Of a DNA stretch of 64,000 nucleotides, positions 14,919 through 24,038 are shown piece by piece. Position 1 is the stretch's first letter. Every line of letters starts with the position of its first letter. This stretch comes from an uncultured Bradyrhizobium sp. (GTDB taxonomy: Bacteria; Pseudomonadota; Alphaproteobacteria; Rhizobiales; Xanthobacteraceae). A program made the position numbers and the translations under genes. The DNA lies in contig NZ_CANSMR010000002.1 of NCBI RefSeq assembly GCF_947648125.1, positions 186,001 to 250,000 on the forward strand, read 5' to 3'. The notes under the pieces are model-generated. The model did not search any database. It saw only the letters and a list, made by a program, of their open reading frames with translations, and had not been told where the DNA came from.

Positions 14919-17573
14919 TCACAGGCCACCGAAGACGTTGCGCAGGAGCCCTAAAAAGCCGCCGCCGCCCAGCAATCCCTGGAGGCGCGTGCGGGCGAGC
15001 GCATTACCGCGGTCGGACGCCCTGCTGTACCATTTAATGGCCTCCTTGGTGTCCTGCGGAACGCCCGTGCCGCTTTCATAGGCGTACCCCAGATTGTATT
15101 GGGCCTCACTGTCGTTCTGATCGGCTGCAATCCGGAGCAACGCAATGCCCCGCGACAGGTCCAGCGGCAATCCACGGCCCTTGATGTAGAGCAGCGCGAG
15201 GTTTCCCTGTGCCCAGGCCGAGCCCTGATCGGCGGCCTTCGAAAACCAGTTGGCCGCCTGCTGATAGTCTTGGGCCAATCCGGCACCGTCCCGATACAGC
15301 CGCGCCAAGTGGGACTGACCGAACACGTCGCCCATTTCAGCGGCCTTGGTGTACCATTGCGCTGCGATCTTCTCATCGCGCGCCGTACCAAGCCCGTACT
15401 CATATGCATAGCCCAGCTTCCCCTGGCTGTAGGAATCGCCCTGCTCGGCAGCCATCAGAAACCAGCGGTTCGCCTCGGCGTAGTTGCGCTCGACGCTGTA
15501 GCCGCTTTCGTACATGTAGCCCACATAGGATTGAGCCCGGGCGTTGCCACGCTCGGCATAAGGTCGGAGCAGAGCCATCGCGCGCACGTAATTTTGCGCC
15601 TGATACGCGTTCACACCATCGGTAAAGTCGGCGCTGATTTCAGTGACGAGCGGCACCGGCCTCGGCGTCAATCCGATCGGCCCGTATTTGAACTCCGTGA
15701 ACTTGTCCAAGCCAGCCTTGATCGCCGCGGCAAATTCCGCCGGACAGACAGCGGCGTCAACGCTGAACCGCACCAAGGCGCTGGAGCGGATCGTGTGGCC
15801 ATCCAGCGTCGCGGTCGCGTTGACATCGATACGCCCCGTCGCGACGCCGTATGCCGTGTTGCCGCTGAAACTCTTGCTATAGGTGACCGGCGCTGGCTTT
15901 TCGTAGAAGTTCGTTCCCTCAGGCACGGTCAGCGAACTGGTCTCTCGATATTCAAGCGAGCGGCACGGAAACGCCCGGTCGGTTGTTGGCCCGCTGGTGG
16001 CTAGCAGCAGCAGCGAGGGGCGCGGGTCGGTCAGGGGCAGCATCCTGATCCGCTCGGGATGATTGAGGCCGACGGGCTTGCTGATCTGGAAGGTTGCGGT
16101 GATCGCGTAGCTGTCGGACAGGTCGCGCGGGTTCGGGAAGCTGTAGTCGCCGGTACCGCTCAGCCCCGCCTGCTCGATCAACTTCCTGGCGCCCTTCTGC
16201 CGGTCCACCGCGTCAAGGCCCAGTGCAACGGATCGTCCAATGGCTGCTCCCAGTCCATTGCCGGACAAGACCGAACGAGCCTCACGTGTGCCGTCGCTAT
16301 GCAGCGTGTATTCGGTATCCGCTGCCAGCACGAAGCGCTGCGGTGCCGACATCGGGATACGGGCCATCGTCCCCTTGTCGATATTGAGCGCGGGTTTGCC
16401 GCCGAGATTCGGCGGCAAGGAATCGAACGCCACCAGCGACGAGGTCGGGTCGAGATAACGGTCAATTGCCGGAACATAGACGATCGCATGGTCGAAATTC
16501 TGCGTCGCGACCTCAGTCAGCGTGTACTGCGGGCCGGCATTCACCACGGCAAGATTGGCTTCGATCCCCTGAACTGCGAGCAACGCCTTGAGGATCGTCG
16601 CATGCGCCTTGCAGTCGCCGTAGCGCGCCGCGAGGACCGCGGATGCGGGTTGCGACGTCAAACCACCATCATCGAGCCCGATCCCAACGTACCGGATATT
16701 CCGCGCGACCCAGTTGTGAATTCGTTCAACTTTGCTTCGGGCGTCCGAGGCGTCGCCGACAATCTCGGCAGAGAGCTTTTTCAAACTCTCGTCAGGCCGC
16801 GCCATCGGCGCGTTGCGGGCATTCAACATCGCGGCAAAAGTCGCATAGTCCGCGAAGGTACTGACCTCGAACCGCCGCGCATCGTCGAATGCCCCCGCAT
16901 CGAGCTCACGCGACGTCGGCGTTTCTTGCCTGAACAAAACATGATGGACGATCCGGTCGCCCCGCCTCTCCTCTTCATGTTCGACATTGCGCAACGCGAC
17001 ATGCAACGGCTTCGACGCAGGCACATCGAGCGTGAGCTCCATCACCTCGCGAGGTTGATCCGCCATTTGGCTCCAGTAGCCCGCAAATTCGCCGGGAAAC
17101 ACGGCTCTCTTCGCCTTGTAGATCAACCGCCCCTTGACCCTGTCGCCGGGAGCGACGTCCGGATAGGCAACCAAGCGCTGCCGCTGCTCGTCAAAATAGG
17201 GAGAGGAGGCGTCCGTCGAGGCAGGCTGGTCGCGGACTGCTCGTTCGTCGACCGCAATGACCCGGCCATCGGCCTTCAACGTAGCAAGCTCGCTGGATGA
17301 CAGCTCACTAAAGTAGCTGTTGTAGCGGAAGGTTCGTTGAGCGAGTACCTCGGCCCCCTTCTCATTGAGCGCCTGGGCTTCGAAATCGAATATGGTCGTG
17401 CTCAGACCCTGCTCGTCGACAGTAATCTCATAACGGCTGACCGTCCGCCGCCAGCCTGGATCGATCCAGACCCGGTGCTGTTCCGCAGTCGTTGATGCCG
17501 TTGAGTCGGCTGCGGCAAAGCCCGACGGTGTCAGCAGCAGCAAAGCGGAAAGGAGACAGATGCGCGCGATCAT
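14919..17573 (-). CDS. DUF3857/transglutaminase-like/Sel1-repeat exported protein
   Basis: An 884-residue exported protein with three parts. After a signal peptide (ICLLSALLLLTPSGFAAA), a DUF3857 domain covers roughly residues 50-230. A transglutaminase-like domain follows with the full triad: Cys in ARYGDCKAHATILK, His in NFDHAIVYV and Asp in DRYLDPTSS. The C-terminal 230 residues are about five Sel1 repeats of 36 residues, for example ARAQSYVGYMYESGYSVERN and EAQYNLGYAYESGTGVPQD. DUF3857-transglutaminase pairs are common; the attached Sel1 solenoid suggests a periplasmic scaffold or partner-binding role. The start has no strong ribosome site. Confidence 0.9.
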   Translation of the reverse strand: MIARICLLSALLLLTPSGFAAADSTASTTAEQHRVWIDPGWRRTVSRYEITVDEQGLSTTIFDFEAQALNEKGAEVLAQRTFRYNSYFSELSSSELATLKADGRVIAVDERAVRDQPASTDASSPYFDEQRQRLVAYPDVAPGDRVKGRLIYKAKRAVFPGEFAGYWSQMADQPREVMELTLDVPASKPLHVALRNVEHEEERRGDRIVHHVLFRQETPTSRELDAGAFDDARRFEVSTFADYATFAAMLNARNAPMARPDESLKKLSAEIVGDASDARSKVERIHNWVARNIRYVGIGLDDGGLTSQPASAVLAARYGDCKAHATILKALLAVQGIEANLAVVNAGPQYTLTEVATQNFDHAIVYVPAIDRYLDPTSSLVAFDSLPPNLGGKPALNIDKGTMARIPMSAPQRFVLAADTEYTLHSDGTREARSVLSGNGLGAAIGRSVALGLDAVDRQKGARKLIEQAGLSGTGDYSFPNPRDLSDSYAITATFQISKPVGLNHPERIRMLPLTDPRPSLLLLATSGPTTDRAFPCRSLEYRETSSLTVPEGTNFYEKPAPVTYSKSFSGNTAYGVATGRIDVNATATLDGHTIRSSALVRFSVDAAVCPAEFAAAIKAGLDKFTEFKYGPIGLTPRPVPLVTEISADFTDGVNAYQAQNYVRAMALLRPYAERGNARAQSYVGYMYESGYSVERNYAEANRWFLMAAEQGDSYSQGKLGYAYEYGLGTARDEKIAAQWYTKAAEMGDVFGQSHLARLYRDGAGLAQDYQQAANWFSKAADQGSAWAQGNLALLYIKGRGLPLDLSRGIALLRIAADQNDSEAQYNLGYAYESGTGVPQDTKEAIKWYSRASDRGNALARTRLQGLLGGGGFLGLLRNVFGGL

Positions 17574-17714
17574 GGTGATGCAAGCCCGGCGACGACCAAA
17601 ACGTCGGCTGTTGAGCTAGCACCGGGAAATTACTGTCGCCTCGCCTGGATAGAAAGACTTTTAGGTTTCCCTTTTCGCGTGTGGGCACCCGCCTGATGTC
17701 GCGGACCGACCGCC

Positions 17715-18245
17715 CTACACCACCCGCCACATCCACTCGGCGACCTGGCCGATGACGTCGCCGAACAGCAGCAGCGCCGCCGACCAGACCAAGGCGGAGA
17801 CGAAATTGGCGATCTGGAATTGCCAGTACGACATCTCGAAAATGCCGGCCGCAAGCGGCACCGAGGCACGCAGCGGGCCGAAGAAGCGGCCGATGAAGAT
17901 GCTGGGCACGCCCCAGGTCTTCACGAACGCCTCGCCGCGCGGCAGGATCTCGGGGTAGCGCGACAGCGGCCACATCTGCGCGACCTGCTCCTTGTAGCGA
18001 TAGCCGAACCAGTAGGAGACCCAGTCGCCGAGTGCAGCCCCGATGCCGCCCGCGATCCAGATCGGCCAGAAGCTGATTCCGCTGACGCCGATCAGGGCGC
18101 CGATCGCAACCAGCGCGCCCCAGGCGGGCACCAGCAACGAGATGAAGGCGAGTGATTCAGCGAACGCCAGCAGCATGACGATCGGAGCGGCCCAGGCCTG
18201 GTGGTGGCGGACGAATTCGGCCAGGGCCCGCGTAAAGTCTTCCAT
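17715..18245 (-). CDS. DedA family membrane protein
   Basis: A 176-residue DedA (SNARE-associated Golgi superfamily) inner-membrane protein, a group now linked to lipid-carrier flipping. The conserved elements are an early E...SLLVPAWG re-entrant region, GDWVSYWFGYRY, and the F-x-GRF-x-GPLRA-x-x-P-x-x-AG signature (FIGRFFGPLRASVPLAAG). I start at the ATG at 18243-18245 (MEDFTRALAEF); the in-frame extension to 18377 is not family-like. It is divergent from the small membrane protein at 18433. Confidence 0.9.
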   Translation of the reverse strand: MEDFTRALAEFVRHHQAWAAPIVMLLAFAESLAFISLLVPAWGALVAIGALIGVSGISFWPIWIAGGIGAALGDWVSYWFGYRYKEQVAQMWPLSRYPEILPRGEAFVKTWGVPSIFIGRFFGPLRASVPLAAGIFEMSYWQFQIANFVSALVWSAALLLFGDVIGQVAEWMWRVV

Positions 18246-18432
18246 CTCGTCGAGTGCCTTCCGCTCCGTTGAACCTCGAATGAACCTTTCTAGCAGCTCG
18301 CAGCCTAAGAACAGGTAAGCCAGCCCATTGCGTGACATCAAGTCACAAAGGCGGGGATCAAACGTGATTTCCCGCAAGGCCCCTGCGCTCCAGGCTGGCT
18401 GGCATATCCCTCATAAGAAAAGGAATCACTTG

Positions 18433-18801
18433 ATGATCGGGTCACTGATGATGTGCGTCGGCGTTCTCGTCTTGTTGTTCGGAATGCTCGCGGGCATCGC
18501 CATGGGTATCCAGCACGACTTCACGTTGGGGCCGGCACATGCGCATCTCAATCTCGTCGGCGGCGTGCTGCTGTTCCTGTTCGGCCTGTACTACCGGCTG
18601 GTGCCGGCGGCAGGAACCATGTTGCTCGCCAAGATCCAGGGCTGGCTGCATATCGTCGGCGGCATCCTGTTTCCGGCTGGCGTTGCCGCCGTGTTGCTGA
18701 AGGGTCCCTCGTTCGAGGCGGCACCGATCGTGGGATCCTTGATGGTGGTCGCCGCAATGGCCCTGTTCACGATCGTTGTATTCCGCACCTCGCGGGCGTA
18801 A
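18433..18801 (+). CDS. Small four-helix membrane protein with conserved histidines
   Basis: A 122-residue hydrophobic protein with four predicted transmembrane helices. Histidines cluster at positions 28, 36 and 38 (GIQHDF, GPAHAHLNLVGG) and 73 (WLHIVGG). The HAHLN motif recalls a helix of cbb3/heme-copper oxidase subunit I-like and NnrS-like proteins, so haem or metal binding is possible, but the protein is far too short to be an oxidase. AAGGA lies 8 nt before the ATG at 18433; I prefer it to an in-frame extension to 18328. No functional partner is adjacent. Confidence 0.8.
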   Translation: MIGSLMMCVGVLVLLFGMLAGIAMGIQHDFTLGPAHAHLNLVGGVLLFLFGLYYRLVPAAGTMLLAKIQGWLHIVGGILFPAGVAAVLLKGPSFEAAPIVGSLMVVAAMALFTIVVFRTSRA

Positions 18802-18929
18802 TCGCAGGCTCCTATCTACACAGGCGGCTGGGCCCTCACGGCGCGGCCGCCCCCATTTGGCAGCCCATCCGTGGCATAGTCAGAGCAACCGATTCGCTGC
18901 GCCCAGTCCGGCGCGCCACTTGAAGAACC

Positions 18930-20990
18930 ATGTCCAAGACATTGAAATCGAACGCAAAAAACAAATCTGACGAAGATCTGTTCGGAGCCCCGGAGCGGAA
19001 GGGACGCGCCCCGGCGAAGGCTGCTTCCCGACCCACGGGAGGCGCCGAAGCCGGCTATACGGCGGCTGATATCGAGGTGCTGGAAGGGCTGGAACCGGTC
19101 CGCCGGCGGCCCGGCATGTATATCGGCGGTACCGACGAGAAGGCGCTGCACCACCTGTTCGCCGAGGTGATCGACAACTGCATGGACGAGGCGCTCGCCG
19201 GCCACGCCACCTTCATCGACGTGGAGCTGACCACCGACGGCTTCCTGACCGTGACCGACAATGGCCGCGGCATTCCGGTCGATCCGCATCCGAAATTCCC
19301 GAAGAAGTCGGCGCTCGAAGTCATCATGTGCACGCTGCATTCGGGCGGCAAGTTCGACTCCAAGGTCTACGAGACCTCGGGCGGTCTGCACGGCGTCGGC
19401 GTCTCCGTGGTCAACGCCCTCTCCTCGCGCCTCGAGGTCGAGGTCGCGCGCAGCGGGCAGTTGCACCGCATGACCTTCGAGCGCGGCCATCCCAAGGGCA
19501 AGCTCGAAGACCTCGGCAAGATCAACAACCGCCGCGGCACGCGTATCCGCTTCAAGCCGGACACGGACATTTTCGGCGCCAAGGCGGCCTTCAAGCCGCA
19601 GCGTCTGTTCAAGATGACGCGCTCGAAAGCGTATCTGTTCGGCGGCGTCGAGATTCGCTGGCGCTGCGACCAGGAGCTGCTGAAGGGCGTCGAAGACGTC
19701 CCCGCGGAAGCCAAGTTTCACTTTCCCGGCGGCCTGAAGGACTATCTCGCCGCGGCGATCCACGCCGACACGCTGGTGCATCAGGATATCTTCTCCGGCA
19801 AATCCGGCCGCAGCGGCGCGCATGGCGCGTGCGAATGGGCGGTGGCCTGGACTGCCGATGCCGACGGCTTCCTGTCGTCCTACACCAACACGGTGCCGAC
19901 ACCCGATGGCGGCACGCATGAATCGGGTCTGCGCAGCGCACTGCTGCGCGGCTTGAAGGATCACGCCGAGCGCGCCGGCCAGGGTAAGCGCGCGGCCTCC
20001 ATCACGTCGGAAGACGTGATGGTGGGCGCGGCGGTGATGCTCTCGGTGTTCGTGCGCGAGCCTGAATTCCAGGGCCAAACCAAAGACCGCCTCGCCACCG
20101 CCGAAGCGCAGCGCATCGTCGAACAGGCGATGAAGGATCCGTTCGACCACTGGCTGTCAGGCAATCCGAACCAGGCCAACCGGCTGCTCGACTTCGTGAT
20201 TGATCGCGCCGAGGAACGGCTGCGCCGCCGCCAGGAGAAGGAAACCGCGCGCAAGACCGCCGGCAAGAAGCTGCGTCTTCCCGGCAAGCTCGCGGATTGC
20301 TCCGATGCCGGCACCGAAGGCTCCGAACTCTTCATCGTCGAAGGTGACTCGGCCGGCGGCAGCGCCAAGCAGGCGCGCGATCGCAAGACACAGGCCGTGC
20401 TGCCGCTGCGCGGCAAGATCCTCAACGTCGCCTCCGCCGGCAAGGACAAGCTGACCGCCAACGCGCAGCTCTCCGATCTCGTGCAGGCGATCGGCAGCGG
20501 CACGCTCGCGCACTACCGCGAAGAGGATCTGCGCTATCAGCGCATCATCATCATGACCGACGCCGACGTCGACGGCGCACACATCGCATCGCTCCTGATC
20601 ACCTTCTTCTACCGGCAGATGCCGCGGCTGATCGACGAGGGACATCTCTATCTGGCGGTGCCGCCGCTCTACAAATTGAAGCACGGCACCAAGTCGGTCT
20701 ACGCGCGCGACGACGCGCACAAGGAAGAGCTGCTCAAGAGCGAATTCAACGCCAACGCCAAGGTCGAGGTGAATCGCTTCAAAGGCCTCGGCGAGATGAT
20801 GCCGGCGCAGCTGAAGGAGACCACGATGGATCCGGCCAAGCGCACGCTGCTGCGCGTGGTGCTGCTTGCCGACGATCGTGAAGGCACCGCCGACTCGGTC
20901 GAACGGCTGATGGGCACCAAGGCGGAAGCCCGCTTTGCCTTCATCTCCGACAAGGCCGAATTCGCGAGCGACGATCTGCTCGACGTCTGA
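18930..20990 (+). CDS. parE: DNA topoisomerase IV subunit B
   Basis: A 686-residue ParE, the ATPase subunit of topoisomerase IV, which decatenates sister chromosomes. The GHKL ATPase domain shows RRRPGMYIGGTDEKALHHL, EVIDNCMDEALAGH (Mg-binding Asn), NGRGIPVDPHP and GGLHGVGVSVVNAL. The TOPRIM region has EGDSAGGSAKQARDRKTQA and later DADVDGAHIASLL. An approximately 30-residue low-complexity N-terminal extension (SNAKNKSDEDLFGAPERKG) precedes the core, as in other Rhizobiales ParE. The length is below 800-residue gyrB proteins, which together with the N-terminus favours ParE over GyrB. A terminator follows. Confidence 0.96.
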   Translation: MSKTLKSNAKNKSDEDLFGAPERKGRAPAKAASRPTGGAEAGYTAADIEVLEGLEPVRRRPGMYIGGTDEKALHHLFAEVIDNCMDEALAGHATFIDVELTTDGFLTVTDNGRGIPVDPHPKFPKKSALEVIMCTLHSGGKFDSKVYETSGGLHGVGVSVVNALSSRLEVEVARSGQLHRMTFERGHPKGKLEDLGKINNRRGTRIRFKPDTDIFGAKAAFKPQRLFKMTRSKAYLFGGVEIRWRCDQELLKGVEDVPAEAKFHFPGGLKDYLAAAIHADTLVHQDIFSGKSGRSGAHGACEWAVAWTADADGFLSSYTNTVPTPDGGTHESGLRSALLRGLKDHAERAGQGKRAASITSEDVMVGAAVMLSVFVREPEFQGQTKDRLATAEAQRIVEQAMKDPFDHWLSGNPNQANRLLDFVIDRAEERLRRRQEKETARKTAGKKLRLPGKLADCSDAGTEGSELFIVEGDSAGGSAKQARDRKTQAVLPLRGKILNVASAGKDKLTANAQLSDLVQAIGSGTLAHYREEDLRYQRIIIMTDADVDGAHIASLLITFFYRQMPRLIDEGHLYLAVPPLYKLKHGTKSVYARDDAHKEELLKSEFNANAKVEVNRFKGLGEMMPAQLKETTMDPAKRTLLRVVLLADDREGTADSVERLMGTKAEARFAFISDKAEFASDDLLDV

Positions 20991-21021
20991 GGCCCAACCA
21001 ACTGATTTGAAATGATTTTTC

Positions 21022-21050
21022 CGGCCGCCCCAGATCGGGGCGGCCGTTTT
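21022..21050 (+). terminator. Rho-independent terminator after parE
   Basis: A 10-bp perfect stem CGGCCGCCCC / GGGGCGGCCG with a 5-nt loop (AGATC) is followed directly by TTTT. It lies 31 nt after the parE stop. Confidence 0.85.
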
Positions 21051-21216
21051 CATTCGCCCTTTCGGAGAGTGCCTGCGGTTTCGTTTTCGGGCCGTTGTGT
21101 CTCACCCGCAACAGCATTTCCGGCGGAACCACGTATAGTCCGGACATGAGTTTCGGGAATCGGTGCCATCGCGCCCCCGTCAGCGACCCGATCGAACGCT
21201 AGTCGAGGATTTGGAT

Positions 21217-22008
21217 ATGAAGAAGATTTTGCTCGCTCTGACCGCGGTTGCTGCGATGACGGGTTCCGCGTCGGCTGCCGATCTGGCCGCCCGCCCCTAC
21301 ACCAAGGCCCCGGCCCCGATCGCAGTGGCGCCGAGCTGGACCGGCTTCTACATCTTCGGCGGTGGCGGCGGCGGCGTCTGGGACGCTGACACCGGCGTCC
21401 AGTCGACCGTCACGGGCGCGCCGATCCTCGGCTTCAACCAGCGCCAGGGCGGCGATGGCTGGTATGGCACCGTCGGTGCCGGCTACGACTGGCAGACCGC
21501 CAACAGCTGGGTCCTCGGCGTGTTCGCCGACGGTCAGTTCGGCAGCCTGAAGGGCACGATCCAGGATCAGGGCCTCGGAATCGCCGGCAACATCAAGAAC
21601 GACTACAGCTGGGCCGCCGGTGCGCGCCTCGGTTATCTGGTCGCTCCGAACGTTCTGTCCTACGTCAACGCCGGTTACTCCAGCTCGCACTGGAAGGGCA
21701 CCACCCTGTTCAACACCGCAACCGCTCTTCCGGTCGGTGGACACACCAACGGCTTCGATCGCAGCGGCTGGTTCGTCGGCGGCGGCGTCGAGAACAACCT
21801 GAACATCTTCGGCATCACCGCGCCGGGCTGGTTCATGAAGACCGAGTACCGCGCCGCTTACTACGACAACAAGAACATCTCGGAACTCGCCGACGGCACC
21901 AACATCTCGAACGGCCGCGACATCACCTTCAAGCCGCTTGTCCAGACCATCAGCACCTCGCTGGTCTACCGCTTCAACTGGACCGGTCCGGTTGTTGCCA
22001 AGTACTGA
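21217..22008 (+). CDS. Omp25/Omp31-type outer-membrane beta-barrel protein
   Basis: A 263-residue porin-like protein. A signal peptide (KKILLALTAVAAMTGSASA) ends before ADLAARPYTKAPAP, the mature start shared with the second porin at 23063. The body alternates aromatic and glycine residues (WTGFYIFGGGGGGVWD, GTVGAGYDWQTANSWVLGVF, GARLGYLVAPNVLSYVNAGY) as expected for an 8-strand barrel, and it ends in a typical C-terminal strand (LVYRFNWTGPVVAKY). GAGGA stands 7 nt before the ATG at 21217, which sets the start. Relatives in Rhizobiales are abundant surface proteins. An intrinsic terminator follows. Confidence 0.93.
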   Translation: MKKILLALTAVAAMTGSASAADLAARPYTKAPAPIAVAPSWTGFYIFGGGGGGVWDADTGVQSTVTGAPILGFNQRQGGDGWYGTVGAGYDWQTANSWVLGVFADGQFGSLKGTIQDQGLGIAGNIKNDYSWAAGARLGYLVAPNVLSYVNAGYSSSHWKGTTLFNTATALPVGGHTNGFDRSGWFVGGGVENNLNIFGITAPGWFMKTEYRAAYYDNKNISELADGTNISNGRDITFKPLVQTISTSLVYRFNWTGPVVAKY

Positions 22009-22041
22009 GCTGAGTACTGATCCCTGCTGACAAAGCAGATG

Positions 22042-22072
22042 AAAAGCCCCGGCATTGTCCGGGGCTTTTTTG
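22042..22072 (+). terminator. Rho-independent terminator after first porin gene
   Basis: An 11-bp stem AAAAGCCCCGG / CCGGGGCTTTT with a 6-nt loop (CATTGT) ends in a run of six T. It lies 33 nt after the porin stop and is a strong intrinsic terminator. Confidence 0.9.
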
Positions 22073-22218
22073 TTGCCCGAACGGCTTCGAGAATAATCTC
22101 GCGCGCACGCCTCCCGGTGCAGGGCCGACCGGCCGCGCCCGATCTGGTCAGCGCTCTGACGATCGGGCACTCTCGCCCCAGGTTCAAACCACAGCGGACA
22201 ACAACGCGGACAACAACA

Positions 22219-22989
22219 ATGAGAAACGGACAGTTTGATCTCTCGGGCCGGGTCGCGATCGTCACCGGCGGCAATGGCGGCATCGGGCTTGGCATGGCGC
22301 GCGGCCTGGCGGATGCCGGCGCGGCGGTTGCCGTGGTCGGCCGCAACGAGGCGAAATCGAAGGCCGCCGTCGAGGATCTGGGCAAGCGCGGCGTCAAGGC
22401 GATCGCGGTGGCAACCGACGTGACCGACAAGGCCGCCGTCGCGGCGATGGTCGAGCAGGTCATCGGCGAGCTCGGCCGGATCGACATCCTCGTCAACAAC
22501 GCCGGCATGAGCATCCGCAAGCCGCCGCACGAGCTTGAGCTCGACGAGTGGAGCCGCGTGATCGACACCAACCTCACCAGCGCCTTCCTGTGCTCGAAGG
22601 CGGCCTATCCGGCGCTCAAGGCCTCGGGCCACGGCAAGATCATCAATATCGGCTCGATGATGTCGATCTTCGGCGCGAGCTTCGCTGCGGCCTATGCCGC
22701 CAGCAAGGGCGGCATCGTGCAGTACACCCGCGCCTGCGCCAACGCCTGGGCCCCCGACAACATCCAGGTCAACGCCATCCTTCCCGGCTGGATCGACACC
22801 GATCTGACGAAGGGCGCGCGCCAGCAGGTCGCCGGGCTGCACGAGCGCGTGCTCGCACGCACGCCGGCGGCCCGCTGGGGAGCCATCGACGACTTCTCAG
22901 GGATCGCCGTGTTCCTCGCCTCGCCGGCGTCGGACTTCGTCACCGGCACCGCGATCCCCGTCGACGGCGGCTATTCGGTGATGGCCTGA
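22219..22989 (+). CDS. SDR family oxidoreductase, gluconate/2-deoxygluconate dehydrogenase type
   Basis: A complete 256-residue classical SDR. It has the TGGNGGIGLGMA cofactor loop, VVGRNEAKSK (Arg at the ribose position, suggesting NADPH), LVNNAGMS, the active-site Ser in IINIGSMMS and YAASKGG for the catalytic Tyr/Lys. The C-terminal VTGTAIPVDGGYS is the standard family ending. The closest functional group by pattern is gluconate 5-dehydrogenase / 2-deoxy-D-gluconate 3-dehydrogenase, but substrate assignment within SDRs is unsafe. It sits alone between the two porins and is convergent with the second one. Confidence 0.92.
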   Translation: MRNGQFDLSGRVAIVTGGNGGIGLGMARGLADAGAAVAVVGRNEAKSKAAVEDLGKRGVKAIAVATDVTDKAAVAAMVEQVIGELGRIDILVNNAGMSIRKPPHELELDEWSRVIDTNLTSAFLCSKAAYPALKASGHGKIINIGSMMSIFGASFAAAYAASKGGIVQYTRACANAWAPDNIQVNAILPGWIDTDLTKGARQQVAGLHERVLARTPAARWGAIDDFSGIAVFLASPASDFVTGTAIPVDGGYSVMA

Positions 22990-23012
22990 AACACAGGATC
23001 CATGAAACACAA

Positions 23013-23036
23013 GAGCCCCGGCGCTGGCCGGGGCTC
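23013..23036. terminator. Bidirectional terminator hairpin between SDR and porin
   Basis: A perfect 10-bp stem GAGCCCCGGC / GCCGGGGCTC with a 4-nt loop (GCTG) sits between two convergent genes. On the minus strand it is followed by a T-rich stretch (TTGTGTTTC), so it should serve the porin better than the SDR, where no T run follows. The stem sequence closely resembles the terminator at 22042-22072. Confidence 0.75.
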
Positions 23037-23062
23037 CTGCATCCTGTTCGCCTCAGTAGAGT

Positions 23063-23839
23063 TCAGTAGCGCGCGATCACCGGCGCGTCGAACTTGTAGT
23101 TCATACGCACCACCGCCCATTGGATGTCGCGCGGCTTGGCGTCGAACGTGTAGGTGCCCGCAGCGGTCCCGGCGAGCTGATAGGTCTGACGCTCGAAGGC
23201 TGCGTAGTTGTATTCGACGCCGATGGTCCAGTTGCGGGTGATGCCGTATTCCCAGCCGGCGCCGACCGTCCAGCCGCTGGCCCAGTGGGTCTGGCTGCCG
23301 GAGCCGGTTGCCGGCGGAACGTTGTCGACGACGGACAGGCGGTTGTTCACGCCGGCATAGCCGCCCTTGAAATAGAGCAGATTGTTCTGGATCGCGTAGC
23401 CGGCACGGCCGACGATCGTCGCCATGACGTTCGAGCGCCAGCTGAATTGATCGTCGCGGGCGACGCCGAATACCGTGTTGGTGACGCGGCCGGAATTGTC
23501 GAGCCCGGAGATCGTGCCCTCGACGCCGAACACGAAGTTGTTGGCCTGCCAATTGTAGCCGATCTGACCGCCACCCATGAAGCCCGAGCCGCGTTGCCGA
23601 AAGCCCTGGCCGGGTGCGAGATCGCCGAACGCCGTCGTGTTCGCGCTGTTGACCCACTGCTCATTGGTCCAGGCGCCGCCGAGATGGCCGCCAATGTAGA
23701 AGCCGGACCAGTTGTAGACCGTTTCCACATAGGCCGGCGCCTTGGTGTATGGACGGGCGGCAAGGTCGGCGGCCGATGCAGCACCGACGCCGAGCGCCGT
23801 GGTCACGGTGAGCGCAGCAATGAATTTGGCATGAGACAT
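23063..23839 (-). CDS. Omp25/Omp31-type outer-membrane beta-barrel protein
   Basis: A 258-residue porin-like protein with signal peptide (FIAALTVTTALGVGAASA) and the mature start ADLAARPYTKAP, identical over that stretch to the porin at 21217. NWSGFYIGGHLGGAW and QIGYNWQANNFVFGVEGTIS are typical strand motifs of the Omp31/RopB family, and the chain ends VRMNYKFDAPVIARY with a terminal aromatic. The ATG at 23837-23839 sets a sensible signal peptide; the in-frame extension to 23902 would spoil it. A hairpin (23846-23869) covers the likely ribosome site. Confidence 0.93.
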   Translation of the reverse strand: MSHAKFIAALTVTTALGVGAASAADLAARPYTKAPAYVETVYNWSGFYIGGHLGGAWTNEQWVNSANTTAFGDLAPGQGFRQRGSGFMGGGQIGYNWQANNFVFGVEGTISGLDNSGRVTNTVFGVARDDQFSWRSNVMATIVGRAGYAIQNNLLYFKGGYAGVNNRLSVVDNVPPATGSGSQTHWASGWTVGAGWEYGITRNWTIGVEYNYAAFERQTYQLAGTAAGTYTFDAKPRDIQWAVVRMNYKFDAPVIARY

Positions 23840-23845
23840 GGTGGC

Positions 23846-23869
23846 ATCCCCAGATTGTCTGATGGGGAT
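23846..23869 (-). promoter_or_regulatory. Leader hairpin that may hide the porin ribosome-binding site
   Basis: On the minus strand the leader reads ATCCCC, 12 nt, then GGGGAT, 6 nt before the porin ATG. The only purine-rich Shine-Dalgarno candidate (GGGGA) lies in the 3' arm. The stem is short (6 bp), so this is a suggestion rather than a demonstrated switch. Confidence 0.35.
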
Positions 23870-24038
23870 GAGCTTTCCCAGAGAGACCCTTACCAAAAGC
23901 AAACCGCGGGAACCGGTCGCGCAGAATCCACATGCGTCGGTTTCGAATCATGTCTGCCTGTTGCAATCACGCAACTTCTAACGGCTCCCTTAAGGAGCTG
24001 TTATCCTTGATAAATTCCTTCGCCGCGCGCGATGCCTG

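Noticed and set aside
18930-20990. gyrB as an alternative for parE
   Set aside because: Length 686, the Rhizobiales-type low-complexity N-terminus and absence of the long GyrB insert favour ParE.
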